Below are positions 17,920-28,307 of a stretch of 64,000 nucleotides of DNA, one piece after another. Numbering within the stretch: position 1 is the first letter of the stretch; every line of letters begins with the position of its first letter. The stretch is taken from contig CALUET010000002.1 of the NCBI GenBank assembly GCA_944319745.1, forward strand, positions 186,001-250,000, read 5' to 3'. The notes beneath the pieces were generated by a model. That model was not told where the DNA came from, made no database searches, and worked only from the letters and a program-made list of their open reading frames with translations. A program made the translations under genes and the position numbers. Origin of the DNA: an uncultured Phocaeicola sp. GTDB lineage: Bacteria; Bacteroidota; Bacteroidia; Bacteroidales; Bacteroidaceae.

Positions 17920-18408
17920 ATTAATATAACCATCTTGGGATGGAAAGGCGATGAATACTTTACAAAAATGTATTTATGTTTGTAAAACAGGAAGAAGGCT
18001 AAAGCAAATAATAATGCAATATCGTAAAGTAAATAGTGCTTTATATTTGTAAAAACATATGTGTTTCCAATACTAAACAAGCTTCTGTTTTACAAATAGA
18101 AAAGGAAAGTTATAATAATACACAACGATTAACTTTGATGTAAACCACATAAAACCAGCTAAATAATGTAATAACTTTAAAGTTTTAGTGTAAATAAATG
18201 TGCGCTAAGGGTGCAGTCTTTCTTATTTATTTTCTGATAATAGTTGTTTATTTATAGTATAATATTCAGTATATTAATGTTTTGATATGAATATTTGAAG
18301 GGTTTGTTTAAGTATTTACAAACGGATTGGAAGGTGTTTTTGTCGTTTATTGTGTAATACTTTAAATCATTAAACTTTTGTAAACTTCCGCACTTTATTA
18401 TTGTTTAT
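17920..18408. repeat. AT-rich region with dispersed TTTGTAAA / TTTACAAA sites
   Basis: Perfect copies of TTTGTAAA or its complement occur at 17959-17966, 17979-17986, 18046-18053, 18089-18096, 18315-18322 and 18377-18384. A seventh is at 18466-18473 in the leader of the XRE gene. Both orientations occur. No credible protein gene is present; a 113-codon minus-strand frame at 17739-18080 has no recognisable features. The sites are best read as an extended regulator-binding region for the following gene. Confidence 0.6.
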
Positions 18409-18474
18409 TTGCGAAATTAAAATTAAAATATTACTTTTGTAATTGAAGCGTAACTTTACATTCTGTTTGTAAAG
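18409..18474 (+). promoter_or_regulatory. XRE gene promoter and leader operator
   Basis: TTG (18409-18411), 20 bases, then the -7 element TACTTTTG (18432-18439). The leader holds a perfect inverted repeat CTTTACA (18454-18460) N7 TGTAAAG (18468-18474), ending 12 bases before the ATG and matching the TTTGTAAA sites upstream. This arrangement fits negative autoregulation by the encoded XRE protein. Confidence 0.65.
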
Positions 18475-18486
18475 TGAAATTAATAC

Positions 18487-18987
18487 ATGAATAAAATGCA
18501 GAAAGAAGACTTTATCGATGCGGATTTTGCCAATAAATTGAAGGAACGTATTGTTCAATTGATGCAAAGAGACGGAATGTCGAATACGGAGTTTGCCAAA
18601 AAGACTGGTATATCTTTATCGTCTTTAAGTCACATTATGGCCGGACGTAATAAGCCGAGTCTTGAAATAGTCATGCGTATTTATAAAGCTTATCCGGATA
18701 TTGATTTGCATTGGCTGCTTGGAGAAGAAAGTCGTTTGCCGGAGGAAAAGGCACAAATAGCAGACTTGGATTTGTTTTCCGGGGCGCATGAGAATCGAAA
18801 AAATACGGGTGAAGATACGGACGTTCGTGAATTTTCGAAGGAAATGCCGCTACAAAGCACCGAAAACATCCCGAAAATTTCTGTAAAAGAAGTCATTAAA
18901 TACGTAGAAAAGCCTACTCCTAAAATCCGGGAAATACGCATATTTTTCGATAACGGGACTTATGAAACGTTTAAACCGTCAGAATGA
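18487..18987 (+). CDS. XRE-family helix-turn-helix regulator
   Basis: The 166-residue protein has an N-terminal Cro/CI-type helix-turn-helix at about residues 18-75 (MSNTEFAKKTGISLSSLSHI, then GRNKPSLEIVMRI), a polar linker, and a C-terminal segment KEVIKYVEKPTPKIREIRIF that may mediate oligomerisation. No protease-like LexA/CI domain is seen. It is the only gene on its transcript. The TTTGTAAA sites upstream and in the leader make it a likely autoregulator. Its other targets are unknown. Confidence 0.85.
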   Translation: MNKMQKEDFIDADFANKLKERIVQLMQRDGMSNTEFAKKTGISLSSLSHIMAGRNKPSLEIVMRIYKAYPDIDLHWLLGEESRLPEEKAQIADLDLFSGAHENRKNTGEDTDVREFSKEMPLQSTENIPKISVKEVIKYVEKPTPKIREIRIFFDNGTYETFKPSE

Positions 18988-19031
18988 TGCGTAAGATTTA
19001 TCGCCTTGTAGTGAAATTTAAGCATAGGTTT

Positions 19032-19078
19032 GAGGTAAATTCGTTATCTTTGCATGGAATGAATTTACCTCATTTTTT
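19032..19078 (+). terminator. terminator of the XRE gene that encloses the pyrK promoter
   Basis: GAGGTAAATTC (19032-19042) and GAATTTACCTC (19061-19071) form a perfect 11-bp stem followed by ATTTTTT. The 18-base loop contains the -7 element TATCTTTG (19045-19052) that would start pyrK transcription near 19059. Read-through RNA from the XRE gene would terminate here, whereas RNA started in the loop lacks the 5' arm. Confidence 0.6.
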
Positions 19079-19855
19079 ATGAAAAAGTATATATTAGATT
19101 TGACAGTGGCGGAAAATATTCGTTTGCATGCCAATTATGTTTTGCTTAAATTGACACAGGCCGCTCCATTGCCGGAGATGCTCCCCGGACAATTTGCCGA
19201 GGTTCGTGTAGACGATTCACCTACGACATTTTTGCGAAGGCCCATCTCGATTAATTATGTAGACAGGGAGCTGAATGAAGTTTGGTTTCTGATACAGTTG
19301 GTAGGCGACGGCACGCGTAAACTTGCTACCCTGCAGAAAGGCAATACGGTAAATGTTATTTTACCTTTGGGAAACGGTTTTTCCATTCCGGAACCGTCCG
19401 ATAAAAAAATATTATTAATAGGTGGAGGAGTTGGAACAGCTCCTATGCTATATTTGGGTAAGGAATTGTTTAAAAAAGGATATAAGCCCGTTTTCTTGTT
19501 GGGAGCACGTTCTAAGAGCGATTTGTTGCTGTTGGAATGGTTCAAGTCTTTCGGCGAGGTGTTTGTAACAACGGAAGACGGCAGCATGGGAGAAAAGGGT
19601 TATGTTACCCAGCATACACTTCTGCGTGAAAATCAATTCGGTATGATTTATGCTTGCGGCCCGAAGCCGATGATGGTAGCAGTGGCCAAATATGCAAAAG
19701 AAAAAGACATTTCATGCGAGGTTTCGCTTGAGAATACAATGGCATGCGGCATAGGCGCTTGTCTTTGCTGTGTGGAAAAAACAAATGAAGGACATGTTTG
19801 CGTATGTAAGGAAGGTCCTGTTTTTAATATAAAGAAGTTGTTATGGCAAGTTTAA
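19079..19855 (+). CDS. pyrK: dihydroorotate dehydrogenase electron transfer subunit
   Basis: The 258-residue protein transfers electrons from the PyrD FMN to NAD+ through FAD and a [2Fe-2S] cluster in class 1B dihydroorotate dehydrogenase. Visible are the FAD motif RRPISI (54-59), the NAD-binding [12 protein letters not shown] (112-123), YACGPKPMM (191-199), and the cluster region CGIGACLCC (223-231) with more Cys at 241 and 243. It overlaps pyrD by 13 bases, so the two subunits are translationally coupled. The leader is short and lacks a clear Shine-Dalgarno site. Confidence 0.95.
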   Translation: MKKYILDLTVAENIRLHANYVLLKLTQAAPLPEMLPGQFAEVRVDDSPTTFLRRPISINYVDRELNEVWFLIQLVGDGTRKLATLQKGNTVNVILPLGNGFSIPEPSDKKILLIGGGVGTAPMLYLGKELFKKGYKPVFLLGARSKSDLLLLEWFKSFGEVFVTTEDGSMGEKGYVTQHTLLRENQFGMIYACGPKPMMVAVAKYAKEKDISCEVSLENTMACGIGACLCCVEKTNEGHVCVCKEGPVFNIKKLLWQV

Positions 19856-20754
19856 ACGTAAATATAGGCAAATTAGCGATGTCGAATCCGGTAATGACGG
19901 CATCCGGAACATTCGGGTACGGACTGGAATTTCAAGATTTCATCGATCTGACCAAAATAGGAGGCATTATTGTTAAGGGAACCACGCTGCTTCCTCGCGA
20001 AGGAAATCCATATCCCCGCATGGCAGAAACGCCTATGGGAATGCTGAATGCGGTGGGACTTCAAAATAAAGGTGTACATTATTTTGTAGAACATATTTAT
20101 CCTCAGATAAAAGATATACAGACAAACATGATAGTTAATGTGTCCGGATCGCAAGTGGAAGACTATGCGGAAACGGCCGGAATCATTAACGAACTGGAAA
20201 ACATCCCGGCCATTGAGCTGAACATATCCTGTCCCAACGTCAAACAAGGCGGCATGGCTTTTGGTGTCAGTGCACACGGAGCTGCAGAAGTTGTCAGTGC
20301 CGTACGCAAAGTGTACGATAAGACACTAATCGTAAAGTTGTCTCCCAATGTAACTGATATTACGGAAATAGCCAGGGCTGCCGAAGCCAGCGGCGCCGAC
20401 AGCGTTTCGCTCATCAATACGCTCTTGGGAATGGCCATCGATGCCGAGAAACGCAAACCCATTCTTTCCACCGTTACGGGAGGAATGAGCGGAGCGGCCG
20501 TGAAGCCTGTTGCCTTGCGTATGGTATGGCAGGTGGCAAAGGCTGTGAAAATACCCGTTATCGGTTTGGGAGGAATCATGAATTGGAAAGATGCTGTGGA
20601 ATTCCTTTTGGCCGGTGCTACGGCTGTTCAGATTGGAACGGCCAATTTTATTGATCCCACGGTTACGGTAAAAGTGGCAGACGGAATAAATGCTTATCTG
20701 GAACGTCACGGTTATTCGTCAGTGAACGACATCATCGGAGCGTTGGAAGTCTGA
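19843..20754 (+). CDS. pyrD: dihydroorotate dehydrogenase, class 1B catalytic subunit
   Basis: The 303-residue protein oxidises dihydroorotate to orotate in pyrimidine synthesis. The class 1 catalytic cysteine lies in LNISCPNV (Cys130). NTLLGMAID and the C-terminal glycine-rich [14 protein letters not shown] and AVQIGTANF segments bind FMN phosphate. It overlaps pyrK, its electron-transfer partner, and is followed by a hairpin terminator. Confidence 0.96.
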   Translation: MASLNVNIGKLAMSNPVMTASGTFGYGLEFQDFIDLTKIGGIIVKGTTLLPREGNPYPRMAETPMGMLNAVGLQNKGVHYFVEHIYPQIKDIQTNMIVNVSGSQVEDYAETAGIINELENIPAIELNISCPNVKQGGMAFGVSAHGAAEVVSAVRKVYDKTLIVKLSPNVTDITEIARAAEASGADSVSLINTLLGMAIDAEKRKPILSTVTGGMSGAAVKPVALRMVWQVAKAVKIPVIGLGGIMNWKDAVEFLLAGATAVQIGTANFIDPTVTVKVADGINAYLERHGYSSVNDIIGALEV

Positions 20755-20777
20755 GAAGATGTAAGACATAAATCACC

Positions 20778-20820
20778 AAAAAAACATAGTGGGGCGGAAA
20801 TCCCCACTATCTAATTTTAT
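20778..20820. terminator. terminator after pyrD
   Basis: ATAGTGGGG (20786-20794) pairs perfectly with CCCCACTAT (20802-20810). The plus strand continues CTAATTTTAT and the minus strand ends in seven T, so it may work in both directions. Confidence 0.75.
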
Positions 20821-20828
20821 ATTTGGTT

Positions 20829-21317
20829 ATGCGATACATTTATATTCTTCTGTTTCTGATTTGTCCGGTATTGGTGAATGCAAAAGGACGTGAATCATAC
20901 TTCATAACTTGTTTATCAACTCCCTTCCCTTATAATAAAGAAGCAGAAACGATGAACATGCAAAGGAAGAATGAACAAAACGTTTATTGGGAAAAGCATA
21001 AGAAACTTAAAAGATATGCATTTAGCGCACTTGGATTGGGCATCTGTGGTACAATTGTTGGCTGGATTGGAGTATTTGGTAACAATGCATACACGAATAG
21101 TAACTGGAAAAATGATAGAAAAGCATGGAATGTTGTTTTAGGGGCGGGCATAGGCTTAACCGTTTCCAGCATTCCGCTGTTTATCATTTCGCATAAGAAC
21201 AAGGAAAAAGCCAGGGAAAAACTGGAATTTTCATTAAAGAGTTCAAATATTCATTCAGTTTTGCCCAATGGTATGACGCAAATACAACAGGCGGTAGGTC
21301 TTAACATAACCTTTTAA
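20829..21317 (+). CDS. small membrane protein of unknown function with signal peptide
   Basis: The 162-residue protein opens with a hydrophobic signal segment (MRYIYILLFLICPVLVNAKG). Two further hydrophobic stretches follow, ALGLGICGTIVGWIGVF (about 71-87) and VVLGAGIGLTVSSIPLFII (about 104-122), separated by a charged loop and followed by a basic tail. No family is recognised. The ATG is only 18 bases after the pyrD terminator. A TATATTTG element at 20818-20825 would start RNA beyond this ATG, so either transcription reads through or the start is further in. Confidence 0.6.
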   Translation: MRYIYILLFLICPVLVNAKGRESYFITCLSTPFPYNKEAETMNMQRKNEQNVYWEKHKKLKRYAFSALGLGICGTIVGWIGVFGNNAYTNSNWKNDRKAWNVVLGAGIGLTVSSIPLFIISHKNKEKAREKLEFSLKSSNIHSVLPNGMTQIQQAVGLNITF

Positions 21318-21340
21318 GCTAACCGTTTGAATACCCTGTT

Positions 21341-24124
<2,784 letters not shown>

Positions 24125-24197
24125 CGACGGGAAATAAGCATATTGATAAAAATAAAGAAAAAAGACATTAAAATAATACTCAAGTAGAAAATATTCG

Positions 24198-24205
24198 TAT
24201 TTTTG
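24198..24205 (+). promoter_or_regulatory. dapA promoter -7 element
   Basis: TATTTTTG matches TAnnTTTG and would start RNA near 24212. The TTG inside it opens the longest reading frame but cannot be the translation start of this transcript. Confidence 0.6.
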
Positions 24206-24235
24206 TATGCGATTAAAGCGTTTTTTAGTTCATTT

Positions 24236-25129
24236 ATGATACGGAAGAGATTAAGAGGAATGGGAGTTGCGCTGATTACTCCGTTCAATGAAGATAACAG
24301 TGTGGATTATCCTGCGTTGATGAAGCTGGTGGAATATCAGGTACATAACGGAACGGATTTCCTTTGCGTGCTGGGAACAACGGCAGAAACGCCCACTTTG
24401 ACTGCCGAAGAAAAGAAGAAAATAAAAGAAACGGTAATAGACCGTGTAAACGGACGGGTGCCTATTCTATTGGGCGTCAGCAGCAATTGTACACAGACGG
24501 TGGTCGACACACTGCAAAACGACGATTTTACCGGAGTAGATGCCGTTTTGGTTGCCGTACCTTATTACAATAAACCTTCTCAAGAAGGCATTTACCAGCA
24601 CTATAAAGCCATAGCGGAAGCCACAAAACTTCCCATTGTTTTATACAACGTGCCGGGAAGAACCGGAGTAAACATGACGGCGGAAACCACACTTCGCCTC
24701 GCACGCGATTTTGAAAACATCGTGGCTATAAAAGAGGCTTCCGGAAATATAACCCAAATGGATGATATCATTAAAAATAAACCCGAGAATTTTGATGTCA
24801 TATCCGGTGATGACGGAATTACTTTCCCTTTGATTACATTGGGAGCAGTAGGAGTGATTTCGGTGATAGGAAACGCTTTCCCGAGAGAATTCAGCCGAAT
24901 GACACGTTTGGCGCTGTCGGGAGATTATGCCAGTGCTTTGACTATTCATCATAAATTTACGGAACTGTTTAAACTGTTGTTCGTCGACGGCAATCCGGCC
25001 GGTGTGAAAGCTATGCTGAGTATGATGGGAATGATAAAAAACCGTTTGCGCTTGCCTCTTGTTCCCACACGTATTACCACATTCGAACAGATGCGTAAGA
25101 TCTTGGATGAATTGAAGATAAAATGTTGA
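24236..25129 (+). CDS. dapA: 4-hydroxy-tetrahydrodipicolinate synthase
   Basis: The 297-residue aldolase-fold protein condenses pyruvate with aspartate semialdehyde, the committed step of lysine and diaminopimelate synthesis. Motifs are GTTAETPTL (48-56), the tyrosine of LYNVPGRTG (Tyr137), and the Schiff-base Lys166 in AIKEASGN. The ATG at 24236 is chosen because the promoter -7 element lies upstream of it and inside the longer frame. The gene is single and ends at a terminator. Confidence 0.95.
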   Translation: MIRKRLRGMGVALITPFNEDNSVDYPALMKLVEYQVHNGTDFLCVLGTTAETPTLTAEEKKKIKETVIDRVNGRVPILLGVSSNCTQTVVDTLQNDDFTGVDAVLVAVPYYNKPSQEGIYQHYKAIAEATKLPIVLYNVPGRTGVNMTAETTLRLARDFENIVAIKEASGNITQMDDIIKNKPENFDVISGDDGITFPLITLGAVGVISVIGNAFPREFSRMTRLALSGDYASALTIHHKFTELFKLLFVDGNPAGVKAMLSMMGMIKNRLRLPLVPTRITTFEQMRKILDELKIKC

Positions 25130-25171
25130 TCCTTTGTAAAGTAAAGTTCCAAATATAGAATCGTAGGAAGA

Positions 25172-25199
25172 AACCGGCAGTCGCAGATTGTCGGTTTTT
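25172..25199 (+). terminator. dapA terminator
   Basis: AACCGGCA (25172-25179) pairs with TGTCGGTT (25189-25196), with one G-U, and the stem runs into TTTTT. Confidence 0.8.
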
Positions 25200-25335
25200 C
25201 TTTTATAAATCCGTAAAGATTTCAGCGTTTCCCTTTAAATAAATCCCTTTCTTTTTGTGAAAAGGAGCATACGAAATAATGAAAATATGCAAGAATATTT
25301 GTTTCCGTGGGCCGATTCCGTCCCTTCGTGGTGAC

Positions 25336-25376
25336 GGAAAAAAGAAAGAGTCTTTACTTTTATCAAGCAAAGACTC
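25336..25376 (-). terminator. terminator of the tRNA-Arg cluster
   Basis: GAGTCTTT (25348-25355) pairs with AAAGACTC (25369-25376). On the minus strand the stem is followed by TTTCTTTTTT. Confidence 0.8.
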
Positions 25377-25382
25377 CCTAAG

Positions 25383-25456
25383 TGACCGCGACAGGATTCA
25401 AACCTGTAACCGTCTGATCCGTAGTCAGATACTCTATTCAGTTGAGCTACGCGGCC
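25383..25456 (-). tRNA. tRNA-Arg(ACG), copy 1
   Basis: A 74-nt cloverleaf: acceptor GGCCGCG/CGCGGTC, anticodon stem TCTGA/TCAGA around loop CTACGGA (anticodon ACG, expected to be edited to ICG), T-loop TTTGAAT. No CCA is encoded. It is the last of three tandem copies. Confidence 0.95.
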
Positions 25457-25485
25457 GAAATCATCAGTTCATTTTTCCAAAAGAG

Positions 25486-25559
25486 TGACCGCGACAGGAT
25501 TCAAACCTGTAACCGTCTGATCCGTAGTCAGATACTCTATTCAGTTGAGCTACGCGGCC
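25486..25559 (-). tRNA. tRNA-Arg(ACG), copy 2
   Basis: The 74 bases match copy 1 and lie 29 bases upstream of it on the same leftward transcript. Confidence 0.95.
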
Positions 25560-25590
25560 AAAACTTTCAGTGATTTCAATGTTCAAAGAG

Positions 25591-25664
25591 TGATCGCGAC
25601 AGGATTCAAACCTGTAACCGTCTGATCCGTAGTCAGATACTCTATTCAGTTGAGCTACGCGACC
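25591..25664 (-). tRNA. tRNA-Arg(ACG), copy 3, acceptor-stem variant
   Basis: It is like the other two except that the third acceptor pair is T-A instead of C-G (GGTCGCG/CGCGATC). This compensated change keeps the stem. It is first in the transcript. Confidence 0.95.
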
Positions 25665-25686
25665 AATCATTTTTGTTTTGCGGGTA

Positions 25687-25717
25687 CAAATGTAGGTAGT
25701 TTTTTTATAAAAGACAA
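25687..25717 (-). promoter_or_regulatory. tRNA-Arg cluster promoter
   Basis: Minus-strand TTG (25717-25715), 20 bases, then TACATTTG (25694-25687), 22 bases before the first tRNA. Confidence 0.75.
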
Positions 25718-25746
25718 ATTATAATGCGAGTTTTTTCGAATGTTTT

Positions 25747-28053
25747 TTATTCTATGAACTGGGAGTTAAACAACTGCCATCCCAGCGTAATGCCTACGTT
25801 CCAGTTTTTAGACGGTGAGCTGTAGTGATTCAGATATGCGCTGACAGCTCCGAACGGAAGCTTTACAACCAGTGACAATTCTCCCATGTATTCTGCACGG
25901 TGAAACAAGTCGCCGTAGTAAGCGTTGTTTTCTTCTCCGCGCTCAATGGGGAAGAACGGAAGGAAACCATATATTTCACCTCGGATGTGAAACATGGGTG
26001 TTACTTGAAATATGGGCATGATGCCTGCTCCTATGAACTGGTTTGCACGGAAAGCCTCGTTATAGGTTATCTGACTGTGCGGGGTGGGAACAAACTTTTC
26101 TGCCTGCATCATTGTGGCAGTGTAATTGTTGCTGAAGTTGCGCGAGGAATAATATGCCTTAATGTAATTCCCCAAAGTGAAACGTTTGTTTATGGAATAG
26201 TAACGTTCTAATTCGTAAGACAGTTGCAACCACGACTGAATGTATTTGTATTCGTCCTTGTACGGATCGGTTACCGCTCCCGCATGATAATATTCCGTGC
26301 TTGTGTAGATGTGAGCGGCAAACTTTTCTCTTTTTCCGGCGGTTGCAAACTGGCGGCTGTTCAACGTGTTTCCTTCCAAAGCAACCGAGCCTCCGAATAC
26401 GGAATAATCGCTTACGTCTCTCTGGTCGTTATTGAAATCGATGACAGTCGACTGGAAATATCGGTCTTTTAGTTTGCCGAAACCAATTCCAAACTCTGCC
26501 TTTTGGGTGCTAAGGAAAGGCAGGGATACAAGCAGTTTGACAAATTTTTCTTCTTTTTTATTGAATACGGGGGTATTGCCCGAAGTAAAGATTCGCTCTT
26601 GTTTGAAGTAATTGAAACCCGATATCGAGCCGATCAGGCGGAGTGATACGGGGATTTTCGACGGGAAATCCATGCGTCCCGATATTTGGAGGCTGCTGTA
26701 CATTTGCCCTAAAAATCCGTCTATCGAGGCTTCTTTTGCGTAGTTGTCCAGGTTGTAGTAAGTAGCACCTGCATAGATTTGATTCGAGCCGTTGGTGCTT
26801 ATGGTTCCGCCGACGCGTAAAGACAATTCGTTTTCCATCTTCACTTGCAGGTCTAAATCATAAATGCTGTCTATGGGATCGTAGATGGCATGCGGGATTA
26901 TTTCCGAAATCATATTGTCGGCCATCAGGCGGAAATAACCTTGCCGGAAGTCCTCTAATGTAAAGTTCTTTTTCCCCGAAGTATTAAATTCTTTGTAGAT
27001 ATAGTTTTTTTGTTGTTCGTTTGCCCCGTGAATGTACACATTGCGAAACCTCAGTTCCGGTATTGCTTTCTTATATGCCATGCGTCTTCTTTCCAACTGT
27101 CGGTAGCTCGACCGGCGCGAGATGCGTGTTTTAATGGAGTCCATTAACTCAATGGCCTTGTTGTAACCGTTATCGTGCAGCTCGTTGAAGCGGTCGAAAT
27201 CCATAAGGCTGACGTCTGTATACTTGAATGTCATTAAGATTCCGAGCGAATCGGGCAGCGTATAATCGGTTTTCTGCATGATCATATTTTCAAGTTGTCC
27301 CATGATGTCGCCTTCTTTCGGCTTTCCGGGATTTGAGCTTACCACACTTCCAATGATAATATCGGGATGAAAATCCTCAGTCATTACGCTGACGGGAAAG
27401 TTGTCGTAAATACCTCCGTCGTATGCCAGCACAGAGTCGATTTCTATGGGTTTAAACATTCCGGGGAATGTCATGGAAGCACGTACGGCATCTCCCAAGT
27501 CGCCTTTCCGGAAAATGATTGGTTTTTTATTGTGTACGTCTGATGCAACACAGCGGAAAGGCACGAATAAGTTATCGAAATTTCCGTTACAAGCTGCCGT
27601 TGCTCCACTGAAAAGACCGAGAAAAGCTACGTTCATCTGAATGGGGTTTACGATGCTCGACGGTATTGAAAGTGTTGTTTTGTCTTTGCCTTGTGCTTTT
27701 TTTACGGACAAACGGATATTGAAAAATTCTGGTGTGTTCGGATTTTTCTTGAAATAGTAAATGTATTTTTCTTCAACGGTTCCCTTATACCATCGTTTGA
27801 ACTCGTCCGATTTGAGCAGTTCCTCCATGTCATCGGGGGAATAACCCATGGCATACAGCGAGCCGATAATAGCTCCCATGGAGGTACCTGCTATGTAGTC
27901 GATGGGAATGTTGTTTTCTTCCAGCGCACGGATGATTCCTATATGCGTAAGACCTTTGGCTCCACCCCCGCTAAGTACCAGGCCTACCTTTTGTGCCTTT
28001 GCGGGCAGAAGAATCAAAAGTAAGCAGAGAAGAGTATATATTAGTCTTTTCAT
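25747..28053 (-). CDS. patatin-like phospholipase with outer-membrane beta-barrel
   Basis: The 768-residue protein has a signal peptide (residues 1-20), then a patatin domain: oxyanion motif GGGAKG (29-34), nucleophile Ser58 in GTSMG and Asp212 in YDGGIYDNFP. A POTRA-like region (about 340-420) is followed by a C-terminal beta-barrel of about 350 residues. This is the PlpD/type Vd-like layout, in which a lipase is tethered to or passed through the outer membrane. It probably cleaves phospholipids or lysophospholipids at the cell surface. The gene is monocistronic, with a -7 element TATCTTTG at 28089-28082. Confidence 0.9.
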   Translation of the reverse strand: MKRLIYTLLCLLLILLPAKAQKVGLVLSGGGAKGLTHIGIIRALEENNIPIDYIAGTSMGAIIGSLYAMGYSPDDMEELLKSDEFKRWYKGTVEEKYIYYFKKNPNTPEFFNIRLSVKKAQGKDKTTLSIPSSIVNPIQMNVAFLGLFSGATAACNGNFDNLFVPFRCVASDVHNKKPIIFRKGDLGDAVRASMTFPGMFKPIEIDSVLAYDGGIYDNFPVSVMTEDFHPDIIIGSVVSSNPGKPKEGDIMGQLENMIMQKTDYTLPDSLGILMTFKYTDVSLMDFDRFNELHDNGYNKAIELMDSIKTRISRRSSYRQLERRRMAYKKAIPELRFRNVYIHGANEQQKNYIYKEFNTSGKKNFTLEDFRQGYFRLMADNMISEIIPHAIYDPIDSIYDLDLQVKMENELSLRVGGTISTNGSNQIYAGATYYNLDNYAKEASIDGFLGQMYSSLQISGRMDFPSKIPVSLRLIGSISGFNYFKQERIFTSGNTPVFNKKEEKFVKLLVSLPFLSTQKAEFGIGFGKLKDRYFQSTVIDFNNDQRDVSDYSVFGGSVALEGNTLNSRQFATAGKREKFAAHIYTSTEYYHAGAVTDPYKDEYKYIQSWLQLSYELERYYSINKRFTLGNYIKAYYSSRNFSNNYTATMMQAEKFVPTPHSQITYNEAFRANQFIGAGIMPIFQVTPMFHIRGEIYGFLPFFPIERGEENNAYYGDLFHRAEYMGELSLVVKLPFGAVSAYLNHYSSPSKNWNVGITLGWQLFNSQFIE

Positions 28054-28244
28054 CCGTGGGAAAAATCTTGTTGTCGCGAATCAAAGATAGATAAAAAAAT
28101 ATGTTTTCCATCGAAAATCATATTTTTTCTCTTTTTATTATGAAATAATTTATTTGCTGTTGAGATAGGGAACAATTTGTAGGCAGAAGGGGCAAATTAA
28201 GCTGATTTTTCCCGTAAAAACGTATGGTTTTATGTCGGGTGAAA

Positions 28245-28287
28245 ATAAAAAAAGCCCGCCTCTCTTGTGTTTCGGGGCGGACTTTTT
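28245..28287. terminator. htpG terminator
   Basis: AAAGCCCGCC (28251-28260) pairs with GGGCGGACTTT, with one mismatch. A-rich and T-rich flanks suit termination on the minus strand after htpG. Confidence 0.8.
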
Positions 28288-28307
28288 GATAGGTCATTTA
28301 TGTGGTT

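Noticed and set aside
17739..18080. 113-codon minus-strand frame with a hydrophobic stretch
   Set aside because: It overlaps the proposed small RNA and TTTGTAAA sites, has biased AT-driven composition and no start site.
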